Counted from the first letter of the stretch, positions 32,301 through 43,900 are shown. The stretch is 64,000 nucleotides of DNA from Vanilla planifolia (GCA_023846275.1 CM043875.1:5840626-5904625); one strand, 5' to 3'. Numbers and translations: made by a program. The notes: generated from the sequence alone by a model not told the origin.

Positions 32301-33142
32301 AAAAGTCTTTCTTAAAAATGAGAAGTCAGCAACCACATGATTATTGAGCTCAAATGGAACAGGATACCATCAAGGAAATAGTTGAATGGCATCATTGTTC
32401 CCCCTCTGAAGGTTTAATGTTCAAACCCAACAAAAAACTGTTCCTTCCAGCAGCAATAAAATCAGTGTTCATGGTAAGCAAAGTATTGACGTTGAGCAAA
32501 GGATTAGACCACAATACAAGAAAGTTAGTTTACTGTTAAATAGTACTAAATCTAGTCAAATCGACCAAAACATATATACAAGTTACCATTTTTAGACATT
32601 GTAAAATGGTTTATAAGATCAATTCAACTAGCTATGCAACAAATACAGAAAATTTACTTCGTTTATGGTAGTGAATGGCATTCAAACCAGAATTGTGGAA
32701 CATAGATCATCAAAACTTTACTGAACTATATAATCAATGACCCAGAAGCAAAGGAGATCTAAATATTCTGGCTAATGGATTCAAACAAAAAAGGGAAAAA
32801 GGGAAGAAAAAAAAAACTACGAAAGCATCGCACACATACTAGTATCAGATCGAAAAGAGTAGCCTGATCGACTTTCACGAAATCGGCATCCCAGTTCTTG
32901 AGGTCCTCCTCAGCTGCTTTGTCGTCAGCCGCAGAAGACGACTCCACGTGCTTCTTGCAGTACTCAACGACCTTAGCAAGGATCTTGCTGCTAACGTTAG
33001 GGAGCGGGATCCCGCTCTCAGCGCAACCGTCCTCGATCATATGCAGGATCGTCTGCGACAACATGGCCACCGACTGTTCTACAACGAACTCCTCGCCATC
33101 GGAGCTCTTCAGAGTAATCTTCTTCCCTTCGTCTGAAGCCAT
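17377..33142 (-). CDS. SKP1: SKP1-like SCF ubiquitin-ligase adaptor, 158 aa, two exons separated by a 15.3-kb intron
   Basis: SKP1 links CUL1 to F-box proteins in SCF E3 ubiquitin ligases, acting in nucleus and cytoplasm. Exon 1 (33142-32840) encodes residues 1-101, and exon 2 (17550-17377) encodes 102-158. The join is phase 0, between ..FDLIL and AANYLNIK.., with donor GTATGTGTG and acceptor TTTTTTGCCAG. The protein begins [19 protein letters not shown] and has the BTB/POZ-like fold (about 1-65) that contacts CUL1, then an acidic linker rich in Ser, Ala and Asp. The C-terminal helices that bind F-boxes include [14 protein letters not shown], and the protein ends ENQWAFE, the plant SKP1 signature. 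Length (about 160 aa) and intron position fit the family. No frameshift or key loss is seen, so the gene looks functional. The start is the ATG matching the family N terminus. The intron is very large for a plant SKP1 gene. Which paralog this is (ASK1-like or other) cannot be told from the sequence alone. Confidence 0.95.
18131..18585. repeat. Imperfect tandem duplication (~185-bp units, ~262-bp spacing) inside the SKP1 intron
   Basis: Units at about 18131-18313 and 18393-18585 share 'agttt(a/g)gcat', 'gatcac..aagcatccaagaattg', a 'ttgaac' patch, 'aaattaaatg' and 'agta(a)agtggaagg' in the same order. Differences are frequent, so the duplication is old. Confidence 0.75.
18876..19149. repeat. 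Imperfect tandem duplication (~110 and ~165 bp) inside the SKP1 intron
   Basis: Both units start with 'aagggtatgtggga(g/a)atatgctcata' and 'catccatgtttg', and end with 'aattgagccgtcca', 'aataaatccaatcactagactcaa'-like sequence. The second unit (from about 18983) has an extra insertion of about 55 bp in its middle. Confidence 0.8.
19493..19604. repeat. Perfect 56-bp tandem duplication inside the SKP1 intron
   Basis: Units 19493-19548 and 19549-19604 (start 'acttggaataacag', end 'catcaaaagt') appear identical by eye. The absence of differences suggests a recent slippage or replication event. Confidence 0.93.
19661..21030. repeat. Diverged ~400-bp segment duplicated ~970 bp apart inside the SKP1 intron
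   Basis: About 19661-20075 and 20636-21030 share an ordered series of matches. These include 'gcatgatcc(g/a)caaa', 'gatgctaaaccat' or its variant, 'aaaactaccaaaaagatt', 'atcttaaacaaatcat', 'ataccaat..caatgatcacacacaaata' and 'tgattatt/gttcaag'. The two copies are in the same orientation and substantially diverged. Confidence 0.75.
21700..22911 (+). mobile_element. LTR-like retroelement fragment inside the SKP1 intron
   Basis: The segment contains repeated 'gtac(a/g)ata' phrases (21.7-22.14 kb), then a CT-rich and T-rich region. It ends with 'gggtggacataaatctgggttcaaac', a motif often found near the end of plant LTRs. The same succession, with related phrases in the same order, occurs at 57.0-58.3 kb. 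No coding domain remains. Borders and terminal TG/CA were not fixed, and superfamily is not decided. It sits antisense to SKP1. Confidence 0.5.
22912..23753. repeat. 421-bp tandem duplication inside the SKP1 intron
   Basis: Unit 1 (22912-23332) and unit 2 (23333-23753) both begin 'ttgagattagttgaattgag' and end '..gggcatgaatcgagtagggg'. They differ at a modest number of positions and a few small indels (for example around 22970-23000 against 23390-23415). Each unit contains 'ttgtaac(c/g)tcacagattttgg', which resembles the start of a plant LTR (TGTAAC..C..). The origin could be an LTR-associated duplication. Confidence 0.92.
23757..24660. other. GC-richer block of unknown origin in the SKP1 intron
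   Basis: The composition shifts abruptly at about 23757 to purine-rich, GC-richer DNA and back near 24660. Short open frames exist (minus strand 23677-23979 and 24032-24268), but none resembles a family I know, and several overlap in different frames. It is plausibly the untranslated or gag-proximal part of an LTR element, since it directly follows the LTR-start-like end of the 421-bp repeat. Unproven. Confidence 0.4.
24661..31200. other. SKP1 intron interior, no gene recognised
   Basis: This part is AT-rich with scattered less-AT patches. At 26044 'tgtgacatcccccatgtcatt' looks like an LTR start, but no partner end was found. At 26840-27080 short phrases recall other LTR-like tracts in the window. 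At 30057-30336 two overlapping minus-strand frames (64 and 68 codons) hint at a decayed retroelement protein, but I recognise no motif. Confidence 0.4.
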
Positions 33143-33300
33143 CAAAAAATCCCAACTGATGCTAGAATCTCAAGCCCTAGAAACTCGTCTTCCGATCGTA
33201 TCACAGCGAGACCACAAGGGATTTCGGAATTAGTGGTGTGTAAGAGACATCTTAAGCTTTGGCATTATTTTATAGTATTTAAAACTGCACGACGAAAGCC
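33143..33300 (-). promoter_or_regulatory. SKP1 core promoter and 5' UTR
   Basis: On the minus strand CTATAAAATAAT (33275-33264) supplies a TATA box about 125 nt upstream of the ATG. Transcription would then begin near 33240, leaving a 5' UTR of roughly 95 nt with no upstream ATG obvious in it. The composition changes back to AT-rich intergenic DNA beyond 33300. Confidence 0.6.
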
Positions 33301-36300
33301 TAATCAATCAACGCGTGTTTCAGCGGGCAAAATATTCAAAACATTTTTTAATCATAAAATAAACAAAAATACGAATACAAATTAGGCTATAGCCACCATA
33401 GAATAGACTTGTTCAATGGATAGGCAAAACTTGGCATAGATCAAATCAATATAGATTTGATTTAATATTGATGGATCTGAGCTCAACTCGAGACTAATGT
33501 TTAGGCCAACTAAACCTACCCAAGATTTGATTTAATATTGATAGATAGTCATGGTTTGGGCAAGCCTTACAAAACATAGAAAAAAAGTTATCAAGCATTT
33601 TGGATTCAATGAAATAAGCTAGTTGACATAGTGTCCAAACAACAATCAATACGCTTGAAGGTAACCATTAACGAAGCTCAATAACAAGGAGAAAACACCA
33701 CACAAACTAAGGTTTATAAATGGTTTTACACTTATATTCATAGTTGTGCAATAAAAAGATATTGAAGAAATAAAAGTAATATTTAATCATTGTTAATTAT
33801 GTATAAAATATTTGTAGTTATTGTATGAGAAAATAAGTAAAAAATATAAAAATAATATTTACTTAAGATAAAATAATAAATATTTTATAAAATATTTTTT
33901 TTTCAAATAACTAAATTTAAAAGCTTTACATTAGATCAGATTTATAGGTTTGAACTTAATGTTAATTCCTTAACCAAGTATGTCTACAATAATAATAAGC
34001 ATGTTTGGGATTTTAGCCTAATAAATTTTAATTAGTAGTTTTTTTGACCAAACTGACCCAAGTATATATCAAGTTTAGCATACTAATCAAATTATCCACT
34101 CACTAATCAAGTATAATTCAGAAATAGACTTGATTATTAAACTAGTTTGGTTTAATGCTAGTTGTGTTAAATATGTTGGTTTTGTTATATGAAATTCAAA
34201 CTTATCATTCAAGCTCATTTGGAATAACAAGCTATGCTAAGTGCATTAAAATTCTTAAATCACAAAAAACAAGTTAATCAATTAATTAAGAATGTATTTT
34301 TAAAAACAACCAAACAATGATTGTAATATTAAAAAAAGCAAATTAACATGCTATGCAATAAGCTTTACTATTTAATGGTACTAATTTCACAAGATCTAAT
34401 ATTTCTTTTTGCTTCACATAGTGTCATGCTAGTGCTGACTCATTGTCACGCACTTAAGATGGTTAGTAAGTTAGGCTCAAGGTTGAGCTTAGTAATATTT
34501 GGAGGCTTAAGCATGATTTTTTATTGCAAAAAATTTCATGATACAAAATAATGAATTACCACTTTCTTAAATTTTGATTAACTTATGGTGCTACTAAAAC
34601 CATATTGTTCTTTATATTTTCTGTATAATAGTAATGCATTAATGATGTACTTTTAATATATGTTTAATATGCTTGTGTATTTAAAATAACTGACATTAAT
34701 AGTGATTATGAACTAATGGGTTTAAGTTTTAGAAATTCAATCATATGATTTAATTTTAAGCAAGTTGAAGTATTATAATTAACATTGAGTAAAATTACAA
34801 ATAATGACATTTCAAAAGGTAGAATTGATGTGTCTTGAAAACTTTATGATTTGTAAAGCAAGCCATAATAGCAAGGAAAATGGTACTTGAAAATGCACCA
34901 ACCATATACTAACACCAAAAGAAAGTTGAATGTTATGCAAAATTGGTTTGTGCAATTTAAAAGGCTTTTGAAACCATCATAAAAAACCATAAGAAATTGA
35001 GCTAAAGTTACCAAAGCTAAGATTTTATCAAAGAAAAACAAGCATTAATTCTTAAATCACAATAAAAAAGTGGATTCATTGTATCAATGCTTTAAAGATG
35101 ACTATCGAAACAAATAAAGTAGAAAATAAGTCAAAGCAGAGAAAACAAAGTAAGAAATGACTTGCAAAATAGAAAAATCTATTCTACCTCTTGTTAGAAA
35201 TTACATGGAAGATCCTAGCAAAATCATCATTCATAGAAAATAAACCTTAGTTCCAACAAGAATCTCAAAAAACTCATTTAGTTGAAAGTGGGGAGTAGCT
35301 TAATGTTTATAAATGCTTTAGAACTCAAGGTAATGCCAAGAAAAAAATTCAGTGTTCTCAAATAAGTTTGATATGCTGAAAGCATAAGAGGCTATAGTAG
35401 CAAATGGTTTAATTCTCAAGTTATTGAACACAACATGACCACACAAGGCAATCAACTAACCACCTATGGTGGCCAATGCCAATTGACTCATGTAGTAAAA
35501 CTTTCATATCAAGTGGTTAAGAGATAATGACATAAACCAAGCTCATTTCAAAATGTGAGAATTATAGTTATTATTCACTTATTATGTTTAGTGACATTGT
35601 TGAGTTAATTATAATTGATAAAGAAAAAAACATGACTATTGATGATATGACCAAAGCAACTATAGTTGTCAAAATAGGAAACCCGATTGTTAATAATATA
35701 ATTGAATCAATTATAATCACTAAAATAAGAAGTTAGACCATTGATGATATGATTAAATTAATTATAATAATTAAACCTTGCAACATTTCTTAAGATATGT
35801 TTGATGACTCCCAAAAAGAGGAAGGTAATATAAAAAAATATAAGAAATTTAGTTATAACTTTATTGGAGTTAGAAGTGATTTTGTAATAAAACAAAAGGC
35901 CAAACATATTATAGAAGTAATAATATTTTAATCATAAAGTCATCCCATAAAAATAATTATTAAAAATATCAAACGAAATTGAGAAATTATGAAATTTATA
36001 TAGAAACAAAAACTCAAGGAATAACTAATGTTAACAGATTTTAGATACTTGTGAAATAAAAAAAATACGAAGAATAGATGTCTTTGAAAAATTACAATAA
36101 AATGATAATTAATACTTATAAATTCTTAATTAATCCCCTAATAACTAAGCATCAACTTAATAAAGAGTTATGTCGAGTGAGTGAGGGATCACAACTGGTG
36201 GCTTTGTCGATTGGGAGAAATAAAAAAGTGAAATTTTGCAAGATACAAGAGGCAAAAAAAATCTATTTTTGCAAGAGGATTTAGAAAGAACATGCTCATG

Positions 36301-38495
36301 AAAGCATGGTAAGTTTCCTCCATAAATTTGATTTACTTTTGAAGTAATGTGGTTGAATTTCATGATAAAAGCATGCATAGGTTTTATAAGGGTTTTTGAA
36401 AACATTTATAATAACTTTGGTAAAGTGATATAATGCATAAACAGGAAACTTGAGAAAGGTTAACATGTGAGCAAGAGGAGCTTATCATTGGTAGTATATA
36501 TTGGATGGTCTAATCAATGAATTAGATGGTCTGATGGTGTAACATTTTGAGACATTGTTTTGATATAATATATAAATAAGAAATATTTGTTTTAAGCTTG
36601 TAAATTATAGTACTTTGATTTTAAAAAAATTATTTTGAAAATTTGGACCAATTTACAAAATATCTTAAAATTTTAAAATAAAATATATTTTTTAACAAAA
36701 TTCATTGAGAGGAATCTAATAATTTTTTTTATAAATTGTGAAAAATAAATTAATTTGTCTTGAATTTTTAAAATAAAAAGGACAAATTCTCATTATGCTA
36801 ATTGATGAAGATAATAAGAGAATTTTAATCCTTAAGTTACCACCTTGAGCATGTAATAAAGAAGCTTTGGGATTTATGCTTGGTGATTGAATTTTTTGAA
36901 GTTATTGAAAAAACTATTGATAAGAGAGCTAAAGAAAAACTAAAGAATTGAGAGGGAAAGAAAAGAGCTCGAAGCATTGAGGAATTAGTTGACAATTAAG
37001 GAAGTTGTATAGTTTCTTAACATGTAGCCATGAATTAAGAAAAATGAAATAGAGGAAACAAAGAAAGGAAATAAAGAAACTGAAGAGTGGATGTTGGAAA
37101 TTTAAAAAAAAATCAATTTGCAAAGATTTTAAACTATTGAAAGAATTGAAGAATGACATAATGAGCAAGTTTGGCCTTTTATATTATTTTCTTAAAGATT
37201 TGGCTTTAGTTTATTTTCTAACATGCTTGAGAAAACTTAATTTGATAGAGTGAGTTTTGTTTTGAGAACTTAAGGAGATTAGGCTAGTGTTTTAGATTGA
37301 AATTTATGAGGATTCAATTTATTTAAAGTTTTATTTATTATGTTTGTAACTTTAAGGTTATAAGAAATTGCTTAGAATGACATTAGAATCAAATAGGGCA
37401 TTTAGTATGAGAAAATGCTAAGTTTCACATATGTCGTGAGAGTAGGAGTATGGTATGTTATGTTTTACGTATTGCATGTCGACTTAGACATATTGTAGGT
37501 CAAACTCAATGAAATTAAGTTTTATAATTATTTTATATTTTTTTGAAATTTTTGGGCATTTTGGGGGATTTATTTATTTTTTTAGAAAATTATATATGGC
37601 CAAAATGGTATGATACCTCAAAATATAAAAGCTAAAAAAATTAAGTGCACAAATTATTATAAGCTAAATGATAATAATTTTATTGAAGTTGTACTTTTCT
37701 AAGTGCTAAACCTAAAGATAGAAGATTTATAGGAGTTAAATAATTTATTAAGTTATAAGGCTTGATATGTTCTAAAAGTTATTAAACATATCAAATAAAA
37801 TTAAAAAATTATGAAAATAGATCAAAACATCGAGTCTACAAAGTTTGATATTAAAATTTCTTGACATAAAGATGAGGTTCCAAAATCACAAAAAATTGGT
37901 GGTTAAATGTTTTAAAAAAATAATAAAATAATTATTTTAAGGACATTTAGGATTTAAAAAATTATTAGAAATATTAAATGATGTCATAAAATAAAAAAAA
38001 AATAAGCTAATCAGTTGAGAGGAACTATATAGAATTGGTTTATAATTTTTTCAAGGTTAAATTGATAATAATTTTAAAAATGTTCTTATGAAATAAGTTT
38101 TAATTAAATTTTAAATTATTTTTATTGAACTTAAATTCTCAAAACTTAAAGGTAGAAAGCCTAATGAGGTATAATTCCAAGCAACATAAATTGCGAGAGG
38201 AAATGTGACTGTTAAGAAAGGAAAGGTTATGAAGTTGAAAAGGTGTGTCTGATAAGAAATTGTAAGGTCAAGAAAGAGGTATGATTGATGGTTAAAAGGG
38301 AGGGAATAGCCTGTCTAGAAATTTTTTGGAAATTTGGAGAAATCTTTCTTTAGTGTAGTCTAATTAAGCTAAATAAGTTAGAAAGAAAAAAAGAAAAATA
38401 ATTGAAAAGAAAATTCAAAAAATTCCTAAGTGCTACCTAATAAGAGAAGAAAGTTGGAAGGAAAAGCATGAGTTTATGAAGGGCAATTTTACAAT
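33301..38495. other. Intergenic AT-rich DNA upstream of SKP1, no gene recognised
   Basis: No coding signature was found. 33460-33540 repeats 'agatttgatttaatattgat' twice. A decayed tandem repeat with a period near 52 bp (phrases 'attgatgatatga' and 'aattataat') lies at about 35595-35785. Around 37430-37510 short phrases ('tatggtatgttatg', 'gcatgtcgacttagacat') resemble the LTR-like tracts elsewhere in the window. Confidence 0.5.
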
Positions 38496-38693
38496 ATAGT
38501 AAAAGTTAAGGTAAGACAATTACAATAAGAAAATTATGGTGGGTTGACTTTATACGATGTATGAATATAATTGATGTAATAACGTTTAAAGCTTTGAGAC
38601 CTTAAATAAGAATTAAGATTTATTTGTGATAAGTCAGGAGATGATTGATAACATGATGTATTACTTTTCATGTAGTAAAGTTGGTTGTTTTTT
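38496..38693 (+). repeat. 198-bp dispersed repeat, copy B
   Basis: By eye identical to 7951-8148 and in the same orientation. Flanks on both sides are unrelated to those of copy A. The near-absence of mutations contrasts with the heavy decay of the neighbouring retroelements, implying a recent copy event or assembly-level duplication. Confidence 0.9.
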
Positions 38694-39949
38694 CTCATGT
38701 TATATGAGTAGGAAACAATGAAATGCTTGAGGCATATTATGTTTTATATAATGTTTTATGGGAATAAAATATATAATTAATAATAGACAAAAAAGGCTAA
38801 TTTATATAAAAAAATTAAACTTTTTGTTATAAGTGAATTGGAAAAGAGATATAAACTAGATTTTGGTTAAAACATTAATACTATGATTTTAAGAGAAATA
38901 AAATTATGGTTGTCAATTGGGCTTATCTCATTCTAGAGCACATTATGGAGGCAGAGGGTAAGAAATTATTAATAGACTATTTTTACATTTTAAGCCTAGT
39001 TTAGTGGTGGACCTTAAATATTTTAAAAATACATTAAGTCCTTGATATTGTATTAAACCAGAATGAGAAAATAGAAAAGGAATAAAAGTGACAACTAAAA
39101 AGGAAGCTAAAAAAATTCAATTTATTTCTAATAAAAGGAAAAAAGAGGTGAAATCTTCAAGAGATGATAAGTTTCATTTTTACACTACTTATCTATTATT
39201 TTACATGTTATTATTTTCTGTTGATCCAACATGTGACATAGCCCGAAAGTTCTATTTTACATGCATGTTATATTGTTTTACCTATTGAACGACTGTTCAT
39301 TAGCTCAGCCTGCTATATGACTTACACTTTTATGTAATAAAGAAGCATAACACAAGATTCTAGGAGAGTATTATGGGAGATAATGCATTTCACAATTATT
39401 CTATAAATATTTAATTTTTCTCATATATTATGTTATAGAAGTTATTGCATCAATTAATCTTATTGTATGACTTTGGATATGTATTATGTGTTATTTTTCA
39501 TTACAAGAACTAGATATATGAACTTCGCTTTTGAAAAACAGATGTATTTGTTTTTATGTAATTTTATTTGAATTTCATGAATATTTTGTCATTTGATTTT
39601 GATAAAAATATTTTTTCAAAAAAAGAAGTGAGTTGGCATCATTTGATGGGTCATCATAACAAAAGTATATTAGAGTAGTTGAAGTCTTTAAATAAAGAAT
39701 CATAAGAAAACAAATAATTATGATATAAAATATAGAAAAAAAGTGAACATAGGGTAAAAATCTAGATTATAAAGGTCTAAGATGACAACTTAGAAATGTA
39801 CAACATAGAGTGGATAGTTTAACAAAATGGGTCAACTTAAGAAAATAAGTATAAATAGAAATTATAAAGGGGAAAATAGACCTATTTTATTATTGATTTT
39901 TTATTATATGAATAATACACAACAAAAGAAGGAAGTGAATACACACAAG
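38694..39949. other. AT-rich intergenic DNA, no gene recognised
   Basis: No protein motif, RNA gene or terminal repeats were recognised. A 66-codon frame at 39088-39288 is Lys-rich, then hydrophobic, and resembles no known family. Confidence 0.5.
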
Positions 39950-40262
39950 TGAAATTATGATGATATATACTAGTAAAAGTGTGAATTTTATACAAGATTT
40001 ATAGGGGTATAATAATAAAAAATTCTCACATCAGCAATATGAGAAAAAAATTTATGTTTTATAAGTAAAGTCATAAGCCTTAAAATAATAATACATATTT
40101 TATGGATAATTTGGGCTTGGATCTTATGAAACTTTTATGATTAAGCATGTTGGAGTTGTAGTTATTTTTGGATGGGTGACCAAGTGAGAAGAAGCCTCTT
40201 ATATAAGGACAAAACTTGATTAGAATATAACAATACCTCAGTTAGAAGATTGGAATATTAAA
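39950..40262 (+). mobile_element. Cassandra-like TRIM, solo LTR with a 5S rRNA-like segment
   Basis: The sequence 'ctcacatcagcaatatgag' followed by 'ttttataagtaaagtcataagcc' matches the promoter region of Cassandra-type LTRs. It is followed at 40119-40200 by a segment resembling the 3' two-thirds of plant 5S rRNA. That segment runs GGATC.. through GATTAAGC.TG to GGATGGGTGACC, then 'agaagcctc'. Cassandra elements are non-coding terminal-repeat retrotransposons in miniature, known to carry 5S-derived sequence in their LTRs. Only one LTR is seen, so a solo LTR is likely. The outer borders are approximate. Confidence 0.7.
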
Positions 40263-40945
40263 ATGTGCTTATGTTTTACATTTTGAAATGTGAATACAAT
40301 GACTATAAGACACTTAGAAAAATTTTCAAAATAATAGGGACTAAAAACAAGCCTAACATATGGTATATTGAGAACCATTTGTAATATGTCAAGTATGAAT
40401 AGAACAAAAATAAATTAAATTAAATGGTTACATATGGTATTGTAATATTGATGTAACATCAAGGTTTCATGTATGCTACGTCTAGCTTCTTGCATAATTT
40501 GTTAGACTTAGAATGAACAAAGATAAGATAACTAAAAGCTAACATATTGTACATGAATATTTATATATAATATGTCAAGGATAAATCAATAAAAGGTATG
40601 TAAGCTAAGTGTAAACCTTAGATTAATATATGGTATGCTAGTATTGATGTATGATAAGTCAACCTCAAATGAATAATATATATGTGAGATTGAGTAAATC
40701 CAAGGATAACATAAGATACTTCTATAATTCATGTACAATTCATTCACTTGCACTAATATTTTGGTCCATCATTGGGTTAAACCATCCATTAAGTCATACA
40801 TAGAAGTAGAAGCAAACATATTATGTATTAACTAAAATGTATGGTGTAATGGGTTATGCTAATTGTTCAATCCTCTATTGGACTAAAATGTCTATTAATA
40901 GAGATTAGATGTAAATACAAGAGAAGGACATATGTTATGTTAGAT
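40263..40945. repeat. Degenerate tandem LTR-like tract with 'catatggtat' phrases
   Basis: '(a)catatggtat(a/t)ttg', 'atatgtcaag' and 'gtatgctag/acg' phrases recur every 100 to 120 bp between 40360 and 40690, as in the tract at 57.0-57.4 kb. Probably a decayed LTR with internal repeats. Borders unknown. Confidence 0.4.
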
Positions 40946-40995
40946 AAAAAAAGAAGAGAAGAGAAGAGAAGAAAGTAATATGTGTGTGTGCATAT
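40946..40995. repeat. Short (GAAGA)n / (TG)n microsatellite
   Basis: A purine tract of GAAGA-type units (about 40950-40972) is followed by a short TG run (about 40980-40990). Confidence 0.8.
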
Positions 40996-43900
40996 ATGCA
41001 CAAGATATGTATTTATATATGTTACACCTAATTTTTTAAATGATGAGTGTAGCCAAAATGTAAATGATTATAACAACATAACAAACATATAAATAATAAT
41101 ATAATAAAATACAAAATATTAACATAATAATAATCTGATAAATTTCTCATCCATAAAATAAGAGTATAAAATAAAATATCTAATAATAAATAAGCCTCTT
41201 AATCCAAATCCAATCAGATGCAATACCATGTAATAACTACCAAAGTTTAATAGAAGAAGCATAATAAGAAACTACCAAGTTTGATATAATAATTTGATAT
41301 AATTTTATATCCAACAAAAATGCAACTAATAACATATAAAATAATAATTCTATTATTACTAATTATTAAATACAAAAAGATAGATCATCCAATTAATACA
41401 TCAATTATGATAGTAGTTAGCTTGATTACTGCTACAATTCTAGTTTCTTGATTCTATAAAAATATGAGGATAAGCTTGGAGGCTTAATAGAGAATTTTTA
41501 AATCATATTATAAAACAAACATATAATAGCCAAGAAATATGTATATAATAACTAAGAAAATCATATAAATAAGTGACATCAAATGCTAACTCTTAGAAGC
41601 ACATCACTGCCTATTGACTAGTCCATACTTAACCTTATGATGTAACTAACTAGATATTTTTTGTCACCTTATCAATATAATATACTCTTTAGTCTAAGCA
41701 AATCATGATAGGATTTGGCACTTCTATCACATCATATAATCTAATATTTTTCATGATAATGCCAATCATATAGACCAATCCTATAAGATTCTAAGAGTCT
41801 TTAACAATCATATATATTCTTCACCACAATCATAACACATCATTTATCCTCCATGAGACTAAATGTGTTATTATTCTTTCTTTAGATTATTTATATAATG
41901 ACTTTTCAACTAATCCTAAAGATTCTTAACATCTAATATAGGACTCTTCTTATAAGCTCAACCAACCTAGTGTAACTATTATCTCTAGACTAAGGGAGTA
42001 AAGTAGCTAACCTATATATCTTTTAGGTGAGTGTGCATGATCAAGGGTCAATTATATATGATCCTCAATTAAAATTATATCTATGAATTGTAGTATCTTA
42101 TTAATACTAATTCATCACTATTTAGTATTAATTTGATTTTTTTAATTTGAATTTAATATTTAAGAAGTTCTTAACAAACAACCCAATTGGTCAAAATTTT
42201 TTTTGAACTTTAAATCCATTATCTAGGATTCTCCATTTCTTGAATAAGATAATATAAGATTTTAATTATAAGTCATATTTCAACTATCTAGGTTTATCAT
42301 TATCTAGATATCTTCGAATTTCATTAACCCTAATTCAATTATTTGAAATATCTTAGCTTATTTTTTATATTTAGCTTTAACTTAATTTTATTTAAGGTAT
42401 TAACTATTGAGGCTATCCTTAGTGTTCATATAGTCTTTGTTTTTACTCTTAAGTTTAATATATAGTTGATTATTATTACAATTAAGTCTTGATTTACATA
42501 AGTTCTATTAGTGACTCTTATGTTTTCAAGATAATCTTGAGATATAATACCCATGTTAAGGCTTCTCTTGAGCTATCACACATCTCCTAAATTACCATCT
42601 AGGTATTATCACCTGACTTAAGAGCCTAATTATGATCACTCATGGTCTTACCTAAAGAAGCTGATCAACTTAAAGGTCTAGCTAATATTTTCATCTTATT
42701 AGTTTCTTATCTAAAACTAGGAAATCTTTAAATCTTATTTCAAGATCTCTTACCCTCACCTAAGGTCTTGGTTGAGATCTTAATTATCTAAAGTTTTATT
42801 TACGATGTACATAAAAGCTTACCAAATGATAATATCTTAGTTCAATCTTAGAATCTATTATAGTTTCTTCCCATGAATTATTCTTAAATCTCTAAGCTTA
42901 ATTTTAAGGCTAAGCTTACCTTATATATTCTTATTTAAGAATGTAAAGTATCCTTTTTAAACCTTAATAGGAATTAACTATAAGACTTAAAGTCTATAAT
43001 TAGCTTTAATATTACTAACTATACTCAATCTTTTTACTAACTAATTATATCCTTAACTAACATAACCTTCTCTTAAGGCCACTAATTGAACCTTTCAAAG
43101 ATTTTTAACTAGAAGCCATGGGTCATATACACCTTAGAAGCTATGTAGATTATCTTAAGGGTAAACACATGCCTCTTATCTCAACAAAGCCATGTCTCTT
43201 AAGGGATGAATGGTTCATAACCTAAGTTAAGATATAAATCATATCACATGGTTTTTTAGTAATTTTCCTTCATGGTTTTATAATAAAAGCACATATTTCT
43301 ATCATGTCATGCCATCTAATAGAAATTATGAATATAATCTTGGTGTTTCATGTTGCATACACATTTAAAACAAGTAAAATTTATATGAAAACATGGTATT
43401 AAGTCTCGATTTTGTATAATATTTGGTTCATTATGGCTTTAATTAATTATGCAATAATCAAGGTAATAGACATTACTCTTAATCCATATTATCATGTATC
43501 AAATATATTTAGAAAAAGAGAGAGATTGTTATGGATTTTAATTTTTTAAATAAAATATAATAAGTGAATAATGCAAATATTCCTTGGTTATGAGAGCTAT
43601 ACTTATTACAATTTTGCTCTTCCATGGTTTCAAAATTTCTTAAAGTTTATCGTGTTAAACTACTCTTATTGCATACATATTTATACAACCAACAAGGCAC
43701 TAGATTTAGCATACTTTTAACCTTATTTCACATGATCATGTATATGTAAGAAGTGTTTTATATCAACAAAAATATTCTAAGTTTAGTCTTCACATATATA
43801 AAAAAAACTAAATGTGTAAGCTTATAACTTGGAATTTAACTTGCATTCATAGATAGCATAAAAGTACATATTTTTGCGTGAGTTCTTCAAATAATATTTC

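Larger units (their letters stand above)
17551..32839 (-). other. Giant phase-0 intron of the SKP1 gene (15,289 bp)
   Basis: The borders are fixed by the protein continuity of the two SKP1 exons and by good GT and AG sites. The contents are AT-rich and non-coding: several local duplications (18.1-21.0 kb), LTR-like sequence (21.7-22.9 kb), a 421-bp tandem duplication (22.9-23.75 kb), a GC-richer block (23.76-24.65 kb) and otherwise unrecognised DNA. No nested gene with a recognisable protein was found on either strand. If the intron is retained, the exon-1 frame runs 26 more codons and stops at 32759-32761. Confidence 0.9.

Noticed and set aside
32898..33233. Plus-strand open frames opposite SKP1 exon 1
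   Set aside because: They are antisense shadows of the SKP1 exon. The minus-strand frame matches SKP1 throughout.
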